Origin: Bacteriovoracaceae bacterium UBA2394
Lineage (GTDB): Bacteria; Bdellovibrionota; UBA2394
Assembly: GCA_002343335.1 (NCBI GenBank)
Contig: DDSI01000128.1
Span: 1 to 19,214, forward strand
Length of the DNA: 19,214 bases
Direction of reading: 5' to 3'
The notes beneath the pieces were generated by a model. That model searched no databases. It was not told the DNA's origin and saw only the letters and a program-made list of their open reading frames with translations. The translations under genes and the position numbers were made by a program. Positions within the stretch are counted from its first letter, which is position 1; the number at the start of each line of letters is the position of its first letter. Positions 1 to 5,890 of the stretch are shown here, piece after piece.

Positions 1-503
1 GGTCCTCGGAAAATGAACGCATCGCTTTGATTTACCGCGAGTCTTTGAAACAAGCGGGAATCGATATGACCATTCGACCTCTGGAATGGTCGGTTTATAT
101 TAAAGCCATCAATGAAGATAAATTCGACGCCATGATGATCTCTTGGACTGCAGCTTTTGATATGGATCCCTATCAAATTTGGCATTCTTCTCAGGCCGTG
201 AAAGGTGGAAGCAATCGCGTCGCCTACAAGAACGCTCGTGTGGATGAGCTCTTAGAAAAAGCGCGAATCACTTTGGATCGCGATGAGCGAAATAAATTGT
301 ATCAAGAGTTCAGCCGCATCGTTTCGGCGGATGCTCCTTATCTTTTTATGTTTGAAAGACCAAGCCTGCTTGTGGTTTCCAAACGATTCCAAGGCATCTT
401 TCCAATCGGAAAGTTGGGCGTGGATAGCTCGCAGTGGTTTACTCCGATGGGACATGAAAAATATAAAGACGCTGCCGCCACGACTTCAACTCCGGGAGAA
501 TAA
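1..503 (+). CDS. Peptide ABC transporter substrate-binding protein, C-terminal part (family 5), partial
   Basis: This is the C-terminal end of an extracytoplasmic solute-binding protein of the DppA/OppA type (SBP family 5), which captures peptides or similar solutes and delivers them to the permeases encoded just downstream. The frame is open from base 3, so the gene begins outside the window; the TTG at 27 is only an internal codon. About 166 residues are visible. They show the family's usual C-terminal features: a segment ending in WSVYIKAINEDKFDAMMISW, a DPYQIWHSS stretch, and the final helix pair with RNKLYQEFSRIVSADAPYLF followed by an aromatic strand. The TAA stop lies 5 bases before the start of the first permease gene, so the genes are almost certainly co-transcribed. 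Substrate cannot be told from this part, and nickel or other oligopeptide-like ligands are possible. The family assignment is secure. Confidence 0.93.
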   Translation, partial: SSENERIALIYRESLKQAGIDMTIRPLEWSVYIKAINEDKFDAMMISWTAAFDMDPYQIWHSSQAVKGGSNRVAYKNARVDELLEKARITLDRDERNKLYQEFSRIVSADAPYLFMFERPSLLVVSKRFQGIFPIGKLGVDSSQWFTPMGHEKYKDAAATTSTPGE

Positions 504-508
504 ATCGG

Positions 509-1525
509 TTGCGAGCTTATTTCATCCGCAGGCTTGTCCTGCTCGTATTTACGCTGTTTGGAATCACGGTGATTTCTTTCGTGATGCTTCAGCTCACACC
601 CGGCTCACCGCTCGAACTGAAAATGCAAAGAGACAATCGCGGTGCGCTAGGGGAACAATCGGCGATAAGCGAAGAGGCAATGGAGAACCTTAAGAGACTC
701 TATCACTTCGACAAACCCATTCACGTGCGCTACGGCCTCTGGCTCAATGATTTAATTCATCTAGATTTTGGAAAATCTTTTGCTGAACACCGCCCGGTCT
801 TAGACATGCTCAAAGAGCGAATTCCCGTCTCCATCGCCTTTGGGCTGACTTCTATTTTAGTAGCACTTTTTATAGGGATTCCACTCGGCATGATCGCCGC
901 CGCCTATCAAGGAAGATTTATAGATTACTGCGTTTCAGTGATCCTTATCGCGCTCTACTCCACACCCGTTTACGTGGTCGCACTCGTTTTGCTCACCTTT
1001 CTCGGAGGCGGAGACTTTCTCGATCTCTTTCCTATCTATGGTTTAAAATCCGACGATTACGAGACACTGAGTTGGGCGGGTCAGATTTGGGACCGCGCGC
1101 ACCATTTCTTTCTGCCCGGTCTCTGCTATTGCCTAGGCGGGTTAGCTTTCATTGCTCAGCAACAGCGATCGAGCCTTCTCGATTGTATGCGACAAGACTA
1201 CATTCGCACTGCGCTATCCAAGGGTCTGAGTGAACGAAGTGCCTTCCTTAAACATGCATTTCGGAATTCTCTCATTCCCACGGTAACCCTGCTCGGAGGA
1301 ATGATCCCTGGAATTTTAGGCGGCGGAATTATCATTGAACGTATTTTTTCCATCCCTGGGCTTGGATTGCTTTCGTATGAGGGTCTTTTGAATCGCGATT
1401 ATCCCGTCATCATGGCTAACTTCACGATTTCGTCCTTTCTCGTCCTGCTCGGAATTTTTATAGCCGACTTTTTATACGTCGTTGTGGACCCACGCATTAC
1501 CTTTGACGAACGGGGCGAAGGTTAA
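509..1525 (+). CDS. Peptide ABC transporter permease, DppB/OppB type
   Basis: This is an inner-membrane permease subunit of a dipeptide/oligopeptide-type ABC importer, 338 aa, a normal length for DppB/OppB. The N-terminus has the family hallmark: a short basic segment, a first membrane helix (about residues 8-28) and LTPGSP around 30-34, followed by a periplasmic loop. Four or more further hydrophobic segments follow. The cytoplasmic EAA-type loop that docks to the ATPase is visible as YIRTALSKGLSER followed by FRNSLIPTV. The start is TTG at 509, chosen because the usual DppB N-terminus begins exactly there and a GGGAG sequence lies upstream. It follows the binding-protein stop by 5 bases and stops 2 bases before the next permease start. 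The partner ATPases (DppD/DppF) are not in the window, so they must be upstream or elsewhere. Confidence 0.95.
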   Translation: MRAYFIRRLVLLVFTLFGITVISFVMLQLTPGSPLELKMQRDNRGALGEQSAISEEAMENLKRLYHFDKPIHVRYGLWLNDLIHLDFGKSFAEHRPVLDMLKERIPVSIAFGLTSILVALFIGIPLGMIAAAYQGRFIDYCVSVILIALYSTPVYVVALVLLTFLGGGDFLDLFPIYGLKSDDYETLSWAGQIWDRAHHFFLPGLCYCLGGLAFIAQQQRSSLLDCMRQDYIRTALSKGLSERSAFLKHAFRNSLIPTVTLLGGMIPGILGGGIIIERIFSIPGLGLLSYEGLLNRDYPVIMANFTISSFLVLLGIFIADFLYVVVDPRITFDERGEG

Positions 1526-1527
1526 CG

Positions 1528-2388
1528 ATGTGGAGACGCCTTTCATGGGTGGGACGAGTTTCGGGAATTCTTCTCGCGCTTTTCGTCTTTATGGCCCTCT
1601 TTGCTCCGTGGATCGCGGGCGATTCCAAGAATCCAGAGGATTGGCTGCCTTTGATTAAATTCGGTCCCGAATCCGCCGATATTTTCACCTCTCCATTTTT
1701 GGCCGCGCCCGATTCCGCACATCTCTTTGGCACCGATTACATTGGCCGAGATGTTTTTGCGCGTGTGGTGCATGCGACGAAGAACTCACTGCTCTTTTCC
1801 GTCGCTGTAATGATCGCCTCAGTGATCATTGGCACTTTGGTTGGTGCGGTCATGGGGTTTTTCGCGGGTCGACTTGATATGATCCTCTCCCGAATTATCG
1901 AAGTGATTAGCAACTTCCCGATTTTTCTTTTGCAGCTCACATTTCTCGCCATCTTTGGCTCGAATTATTTCATCCTCTTCTTTGTGATGATCTTTTCGAA
2001 TTGGATTTCTTATGCGAGGTACACGCGCGCAGAATTTTTCCGATTGAGGAACCTGGAATTCGTCCAAGCGGCCCGAGTTTTAGGAAGCTCACGCTCTCGA
2101 ATTATTTTTAGACATCTTCTCCCCAACTCTCTCACTCCGATTCTGGTGCTCATCCCCTTTGATTTAGCCTCCACAATCATCGGCCTCGGCGGATTATCCT
2201 TCCTTGGATTCGGCGAACCAATTCATGTGGCGAGTTTTGGCGAACTTCTCAATCAGGCCCGCGAACATTTTCAAAGAGCTTGGTGGCTGGCTGTATTTCC
2301 AGGGGGAGCGCTTTTCTTACTGACATTAAGCTTGGCCCTTTTCGGAGCAGCGGTACGAGACATGCTCGATCCACGCTTGGGAAAATAG
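1528..2388 (+). CDS. Peptide ABC transporter permease, DppC/OppC type
   Basis: This is the second inner-membrane permease subunit of the same importer, 286 aa, the usual DppC/OppC size. One N-terminal membrane helix (about residues 11-31) is followed by a periplasmic segment carrying the family signature HLFGTDYIGRDVFARVV. Then come the transport-core helices and the EAA loop, FVQAARVLGSSRSRIIFRHL with LPNSLTPIL, that contacts the ATPase. The C-terminus AAVRDMLDPRLGK is typical and complete. The ATG at 1528 lies 2 bases after the DppB-type stop, so translation is probably coupled. The TAG stop at 2386-2388 is immediately followed by the 3' end of rnpB on the opposite strand, leaving no room for a conventional terminator between the two. 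Confidence 0.95.
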   Translation: MWRRLSWVGRVSGILLALFVFMALFAPWIAGDSKNPEDWLPLIKFGPESADIFTSPFLAAPDSAHLFGTDYIGRDVFARVVHATKNSLLFSVAVMIASVIIGTLVGAVMGFFAGRLDMILSRIIEVISNFPIFLLQLTFLAIFGSNYFILFFVMIFSNWISYARYTRAEFFRLRNLEFVQAARVLGSSRSRIIFRHLLPNSLTPILVLIPFDLASTIIGLGGLSFLGFGEPIHVASFGELLNQAREHFQRAWWLAVFPGGALFLLTLSLALFGAAVRDMLDPRLGK

Positions 2389-2389
2389 T

Positions 2390-2894
2390 TAAAGGTAAAG
2401 GCTGTAAGCCGGGTTCTGTTCTCTGCGTTAACCCTTGCGAGTTGACGCAGAGCGACGATCATTAATCTAGGAGACCCGTTACCGAGTCCCTCAAGCGACC
2501 TACCTTCATCATAGACTACTCACTTGCCAACCGCGGAGCAGTCACGTGGGGAGCTTTCCCACGGAGAAGTTTGCACTTCTCCAGACGTATGTTTGGTCTT
2601 GCACCCCATAGGGTTTAGCGCGATTGCAGTCACCTACAAAAGCCGTGAGCTCTTACCTCACGTTTTCACCCTTACCTGATCTCTTCGGTAAAACCGAAAA
2701 GCCATCGGCGGTGTATTCTCTGTGCCACTTTCCGTATCAGTCTTTCAACTGACCCAGGCCATTAACCTGTATGGTCGCTCAGATTCAAAAAACTTTTCTG
2801 TCGAACAAGTTTTATTGAATCAGGTGCCCGGACTTTCCTCTCCACCATACTTTTCGAAAAAAACATGGGCAGCGATCGTCCGCCTTTACCTTTA
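2390..2894 (-). ncRNA. rnpB: RNase P RNA (type A), catalytic RNA of ribonuclease P
   Basis: This is the RNA subunit of RNase P, which removes 5' leaders from pre-tRNAs. On the minus strand the universally conserved blocks appear in order: GAGGAAAGTCCGGGC (near 2850-2830), ACAGAGAATAC plus ACCGCCGATGGC (near 2722-2701), AAGGGTGAAA, GGTAAGAG, GGGTGCAAGACCAAA, GTAGGTCGCTTGAG, TAGATTAATGATCGTC and ACAGAACCCGGCTTA. The ends were set by helix P1: bases 2882-2893 and 2391-2402 are perfectly complementary over 12 bp (13 with 2894/2390). That gives about 505 nt, clearly longer than the 377 nt of E. coli. Part of the excess is an additional hairpin at 2782-2821. The L15 loop reads GCU-AAA-CCC (2619-2611) where the consensus is GGU-AAA-CYCC. 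Identification is certain; the exact processed ends are inferred from P1. Confidence 0.97.
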
Positions 2895-2904
2895 TTAAAA
2901 ACAG

Positions 2905-2933
2905 AAGTTACTAAAGCGATTTTTGCCAAGCAA
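2905..2933 (-). promoter_or_regulatory. Candidate sigma70-type promoter of rnpB
   Basis: On the minus strand TTGCTT (2933-2928) and TAACTT (2910-2905) are separated by 17 bases, a standard -35/-10 spacing. An A at 2896-2895, about 9 bases downstream, falls at the predicted 5' end of the RNase P RNA. It lies in the 68-base gap between the cdsZ-like stop and rnpB. Both hexamers are imperfect, so this is a position-supported guess rather than a strong motif match; readthrough from cdsZ is the alternative. Confidence 0.35.
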
Positions 2934-2962
2934 GTGCGAAGTCGAAAGTCGAAAAAATGAAG

Positions 2963-3754
2963 TTAAACCGACGCCGCTTTGATGGAATCCGCAACGATTG
3001 CGTTATTAGACGTGAGACCACCGCTCAATTCATTTTGAGGAAACAAAATTCTTGAGCAACTTGGACAAGTGATAAGAGCCGTAAGCTTCTCGAGCTGCAT
3101 ACGCGTTTGAGGCGGAAGGGAAACAAAACAGCCGGTACAGATAGAATCCTTGACAAGGGCAACGCCACTTCCTTTTCGGATTTTTTGAACACGTTCATAG
3201 AGCGAAAATACTTGATCATCGACTTGAGAGATAAATTGATCGCGCTGCTTTAGCAGTTCTTCAATTTTAGACGTGATGTCACTTAAACCTTTCGCTCGAG
3301 CTTCTTCCAATTGCTTCACTTTGGTCTGAAGCTCATCATTTTCTTTTTGCTTTGCATCACGCGCTTCAGTCTTTTGCTTTGAAATCTCCGTTTTTTCTTC
3401 CAAAAGTTTTTTCGTTTCTGCGACTCGCTTTTGAAAATTGTCGACTTCCTTGTTCGCGGAGAATTCTTCTTTCGTATTCCTTAAATCGCGCCGCTTCGCT
3501 TCAGCGCGCTTTAAGTCCTCAGCTAACGTGAGGGATCGCAATTCCAACGCTCGTCGTTCGCGATCCACATCCTTAAAGCCTCGGTCCAAAGATTTCACGA
3601 CCTTCGAGATCTCCAACAAGTCCGACTGTGCTTTGACCATTTCTTCGGGAACTACAGAACTTTCTTGTCGGTATTGAAAGAGTTTGGCGTCGATTTCTTG
3701 AAGCTTAAGTAGCGATTCAACCGATTTTCTTAAGACCTCAGGAGAGATTTCCAC
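2963..3754 (-). CDS. cdsZ: Coiled-coil protein with C-terminal C4 zinc ribbon, CdsZ-type
   Basis: This 263-aa protein has a long charged helical region (about residues 10-195, rich in K, E and R, with heptad-like hydrophobic spacing) that should form an antiparallel coiled coil. A C-terminal zinc ribbon follows, with ligands C206-x2-C209 (CTGC) and C230-x2-C233 (CPSC). This is the architecture of the family annotated as zinc-ribbon regulatory protein CdsZ in delta-proteobacteria; similar proteins in other phyla are thought to act in RNA or nucleic-acid binding. Start GTG at 3754 is supported by AAGGAG at 3763-3768. The gene lies 68 bases upstream of rnpB on the same strand, an arrangement I recall from other bacteria, and the two may be partly co-transcribed. 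The biochemical role is not defined by the sequence. Confidence 0.85.
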   Translation of the reverse strand: MEISPEVLRKSVESLLKLQEIDAKLFQYRQESSVVPEEMVKAQSDLLEISKVVKSLDRGFKDVDRERRALELRSLTLAEDLKRAEAKRRDLRNTKEEFSANKEVDNFQKRVAETKKLLEEKTEISKQKTEARDAKQKENDELQTKVKQLEEARAKGLSDITSKIEELLKQRDQFISQVDDQVFSLYERVQKIRKGSGVALVKDSICTGCFVSLPPQTRMQLEKLTALITCPSCSRILFPQNELSGGLTSNNAIVADSIKAASV

Positions 3755-3762
3755 CTACGACG

Positions 3763-3768
3763 CTCCTT
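3763..3768 (-). promoter_or_regulatory. Shine-Dalgarno sequence that fixes the GTG start of the cdsZ-like gene
   Basis: Minus-strand AAGGAG lies 8 bases upstream of GTG 3754. There is no ATG nearby in that frame, so this site decides the start. Confidence 0.7.
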
Positions 3769-3828
3769 TCGAATAGGGACGATGTGCCGTCCGTCTATAT
3801 ATAAAGAAGGTTATCGTAAGACTGGCTT

Positions 3829-3896
3829 AAAAGCTCAAGGCTTTTTAGGTGCAATTCGATAGTAGAAGGCCTTAGAGTCGGTTAAAGGCCATTTTT
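3829..3896 (+). other. Two short stem-loops in the divergent gap before the tRNA
   Basis: The 146-base gap 3755-3900 holds two inverted repeats. The first is AAAAGC (3829-3834) and GCTTTT (3840-3845) with a 5-base loop. The second is GGCCTT (3868-3873) and AAGGCC (3885-3890) with an 11-base loop, followed by ATTTTTGG, which resembles a weak intrinsic terminator read on the plus strand. It ends just before the mature 5' end of the tRNA at 3901. No plus-strand gene lies upstream that would need a terminator. The gap also holds a TATATATA stretch (3796-3803), a possible -10 region for the minus-strand cdsZ-like gene, without a clear -35. Function unproven. Confidence 0.4.
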
Positions 3897-3900
3897 GGTC

Positions 3901-3974
3901 GGGCCCATAGCTCAGTTGGTTAGAGCAGGCGGCTCATAACCGCTTGGTCCCTGGTTCAAGTCCAGGTGGGCCCA
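3901..3974 (+). tRNA. tRNA with CAU anticodon, probably tRNA-Ile2 (lysidine-modified)
   Basis: A complete cloverleaf is visible: 7-bp acceptor stem GGGCCCA/TGGGCCC (3901-3907 with 3967-3973), D arm GCTC/GAGC, anticodon stem GCGG/CCGC with loop CTCATAA, and T arm CCTGG/CCAGG around TTCAAGT, with discriminator A at 3974. The anticodon is CAT. D-arm, anticodon-arm and variable-loop sequences closely match known bacterial tRNA-Ile(CAU) genes such as E. coli ileX, rather than elongator tRNA-Met; initiator tRNA is excluded because the anticodon stem lacks the GGG/CCC pairs. If so, TilS must convert C34 to lysidine so that it reads AUA. The gene does not encode CCA: TTG follows the discriminator directly, so a CCA-adding enzyme is needed. 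Ile2 versus Met is likely but not proven. Confidence 0.93.
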
Positions 3975-4015
3975 TTGTTTGTCAAAGATGAGGGAGCCGA
4001 GCTAAGGTATTTTGA

Positions 4016-4234
4016 ATGACAAAGGGAATCTTGGAAAAATCGGATGCAGTAATGGGTGGCACTACCGTATTTGAAGGGACGCGCGTTCCCGTCGAAACCC
4101 TTTTGGAGTACCTCGAAGCTGGCGATTCCATAGATGATTTTCTGAACGATTTTCCTACCGTAAGGCATGGTCAGGTCGTCAAGTTTCTCGAGTCCATTCG
4201 AAAAGAATATTCATCTAAAGTCTCATCAGAATGA
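4016..4234 (+). CDS. DUF433 antitoxin of a DUF433/DUF5615 toxin-antitoxin pair
   Basis: This is a 72-aa protein of the DUF433 family, small winged-helix-like antitoxins that pair with DUF5615 PIN-like toxins. The family core is clear: GGTTVFEGTRVPVETLLEYL followed by EAGDSIDDFLNDFPTV and a final helix. These match the family pattern of a GTR-V strand, an L-x-x-G-x-S segment and a D/E-F/Y-P motif. The ATG at 4016 is preceded by CTAAGG as a modest ribosome-binding site. The TGA stop overlaps the toxin ATG in an ATGA tetranucleotide, the usual sign of translational coupling in such pairs. The gene starts 41 bases after the tRNA, possibly using the same transcript. It appears intact although its partner is broken. 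DNA-binding autoregulation is expected from the family but no operator was identified. Confidence 0.88.
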   Translation: MTKGILEKSDAVMGGTTVFEGTRVPVETLLEYLEAGDSIDDFLNDFPTVRHGQVVKFLESIRKEYSSKVSSE

Positions 4235-4551
4235 GAATTATTTTAGACGAGTGTCTTCCCCGCAGTCTCAAGGCTTAGTTTGCTAATTCTCAAGTTACAA
4301 CCGTTCCCGAAGCAGGCTGGGCGGGGAAGAAAAATGGCGAACTAATGACGCTCCTTGAAAGTCGATTCGATATATTTATTACGGTAGATCGCAATCTCGC
4401 CTTTCAGAACCCGACACGAAAATTTAAAATAGGAATTATTGTTTTGGCCGCTCCTACGAACCGAATGGTCGATTTAAAAAAGTTAGTTCCTTCTATTAAA
4501 AAAATTCTAGGCAAAATGAAGCCAGGGATGCTCGAGGAAATTTTCGAATAA
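4231..4551 (+). pseudogene. DUF5615 PIN-like toxin interrupted by an in-frame TAG
   Basis: This frame encodes a DUF5615-family (Mut7-C/PIN-like) toxin of 106 codons, normal for the family, but codon 16 (4276-4278) is TAG. Before the stop the frame reads MRIILDECLPRSLKA, with the acidic D6-E7 pair of the presumed nuclease site. After it, still in the same frame, come QVTTVPEAGWAGKKNGEL, FDIFITVDRNLAFQ and a family-like C-terminal half ending at TAA 4549-4551. No insertion or deletion is needed to join the halves, so a single base change (for example from AAG, GAG or CAG) explains it. An ATG at 4345 could restart translation but the product would lack the N-terminal acidic residues. The toxin is probably dead; a suppressor tRNA or a sequencing error are the alternatives. 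Confidence 0.85.
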
Positions 4552-4565
4552 ATTGCGGTCCTCTA

Positions 4566-5816
4566 TCAAAACCCAATGATTTCCAGGCCATTCTCGGTGA
4601 GAACAAATTGAATTCCCATGGCCCGTTTTAAATACCGTCTAAAATCTTCTACTCTTAAAAATTGCCCATCGGGTACCCGACTAAAATCATGGCCGGGATA
4701 CTTTGCTCGATCCACTTGATGCCACATCATCGCCCATTTTCCCGTTTCAATATCCTGATAAAGAACTGGCCTTCCGACCCACGAAGCTCCACCTTCCTTC
4801 ATCGTTCTTCCAAAGTCTTTGTATGCACCACTCACCTCACGAATGACCTGATAAGGTCCCTCGATATTCTTACTAAACGCGAAATGAGCACGATAGGAAT
4901 CGCTCGAATATTCTGAACTGCTAAATCCCACCACGAAATAACGTTCTCCTTCCACCATCACCTCCACAGGACGTGGGCCCTCTACAAGATACCCCCCAAT
5001 TTTTGCATCCCGCTTTGAAGCCTCATAAAATGCCGAGTCCTTTTTAAGCAGAGGCTTCATTTCACCTTCGGACGCAAAGGCCACGAATTCATTTTTTTGA
5101 TCAAAAATTGGCTTCAAACGCACACTCACCATTTCAGTGAGGTACGGTTTGCCGTCTCGCACTTCTGTCACTCGTTCCGAAAACAAATAGATCGGTTCTT
5201 TTGAATCCAGATCGATAGTGTTAGACGACTCACCTTTTTGAATGAGATTGCCCCCGTAATTGTGACCCAGCCATCCATAAGGTGAGTCGCCCGTTAGAGG
5301 CAGGGGCACCTGTTTCCCATTTACAAATAAATAAACTCGTCGATCTGCGTTGTCTTCCCAACCTCGCGGCAGTTGCCCGTCCGGAGAGCGAGACATCGCC
5401 CCAGCGAGATGAATCGTTTGGGCGGGTCTCCCATTTCTTAGAATTTGAAAGGCTCTTGCATCCCATGCGGGGGGAATTCCATTCGCACCGATGGGAAGGC
5501 CATTCGAATAAAATAGCTCGAGCGGTTTTATTTGTGGCTCGAGTCCCAGTCTGAAATCCCGGAGCGAGGACCATTCTAAATAGACCGAGCCGGAGATGAA
5601 AACTTGAACCTTGTACGCACCCGTCAAAGGATCCCAAACCCAAAGGGGCGGAGCGGGATCCGGCGTTTCCATGGGTAAGTTATGCGTGAGCGTCTGAACG
5701 ACGGCCTGCCGACAGCCCTCTAAATCGAGCGCGTTCGATTGCGCATGCACATTGTTAAAAGCAATGATGAAAACCCAGAGATTGCCGACCACCCAATATG
5801 AAATGAGCCTCACCAC
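4566..5816 (-). CDS. Secreted protein with glycoside hydrolase 43-like beta-propeller features, function uncertain
   Basis: This 416-aa protein has a signal peptide: hydrophobic residues 5-20 and an AXA-type site VHA|Q at 23-25. The mature part is rich in tryptophan and tyrosine and appears beta-rich. Around residues 280-345 it carries VEGPRPVEVMVEGERYFVVG, then YRAHFAFSKNIEGPYQ, and later GRPVLYQ and WAMMWHQVDR. These resemble the repeated EGP, YYL.YS and A.S....GPY motifs of five-bladed-propeller hydrolases (GH43/GH32/GH62 superfamily), so an extracellular carbohydrate-active role is plausible but not established. I cannot assign the catalytic acidic residues. Two GTG codons (5816 and 5813) compete as start; AGGA at 5818-5821 is too close to the first and better spaced for the second. 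The gene lies 74 bases downstream of the alcohol dehydrogenase gene on the same strand, without obvious functional link. Confidence 0.8.
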   Translation of the reverse strand: MVRLISYWVVGNLWVFIIAFNNVHAQSNALDLEGCRQAVVQTLTHNLPMETPDPAPPLWVWDPLTGAYKVQVFISGSVYLEWSSLRDFRLGLEPQIKPLELFYSNGLPIGANGIPPAWDARAFQILRNGRPAQTIHLAGAMSRSPDGQLPRGWEDNADRRVYLFVNGKQVPLPLTGDSPYGWLGHNYGGNLIQKGESSNTIDLDSKEPIYLFSERVTEVRDGKPYLTEMVSVRLKPIFDQKNEFVAFASEGEMKPLLKKDSAFYEASKRDAKIGGYLVEGPRPVEVMVEGERYFVVGFSSSEYSSDSYRAHFAFSKNIEGPYQVIREVSGAYKDFGRTMKEGGASWVGRPVLYQDIETGKWAMMWHQVDRAKYPGHDFSRVPDGQFLRVEDFRRYLKRAMGIQFVLTENGLEIIGF

Positions 5817-5821
5817 TTCCT
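5816..5821 (-). promoter_or_regulatory. Shine-Dalgarno sequence that bears on the GTG-GTG start of the secreted protein
   Basis: Minus-strand AGGAAG runs into the first GTG (5816). Spacing from AGGA is 1 base to that codon and 4 bases to the second GTG (5813), so 5813 is the more likely initiation codon. The signal peptide is unaffected. Confidence 0.45.
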
Positions 5822-5890
5822 GTTAGTCAGCAAGAAATGTGCCAGAGTGAGGCCCGCTTAAACTCAACGTAGAGCGCTTGCCCTCTCGAT

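Noticed and set aside
2280..2465. Short plus-strand frame across the permease end and rnpB
   Set aside because: It is explained by the DppC-type gene and the antisense of the RNase P RNA; it lacks a ribosome-binding site and any protein-like pattern.
3886..3898. 13-base match AGGCCATTTTTGG shared with 17112-17124 as a regulatory repeat
   Set aside because: One shared 13-mer is expected by chance in a window of this size, and the two flanks show no further similarity.
4345..4551. A separate 68-aa gene starting at ATG 4345
   Set aside because: It is in the same frame as the upstream toxin start and is simply the toxin's C-terminal part after the TAG; it has no ribosome-binding site of its own that stands out.
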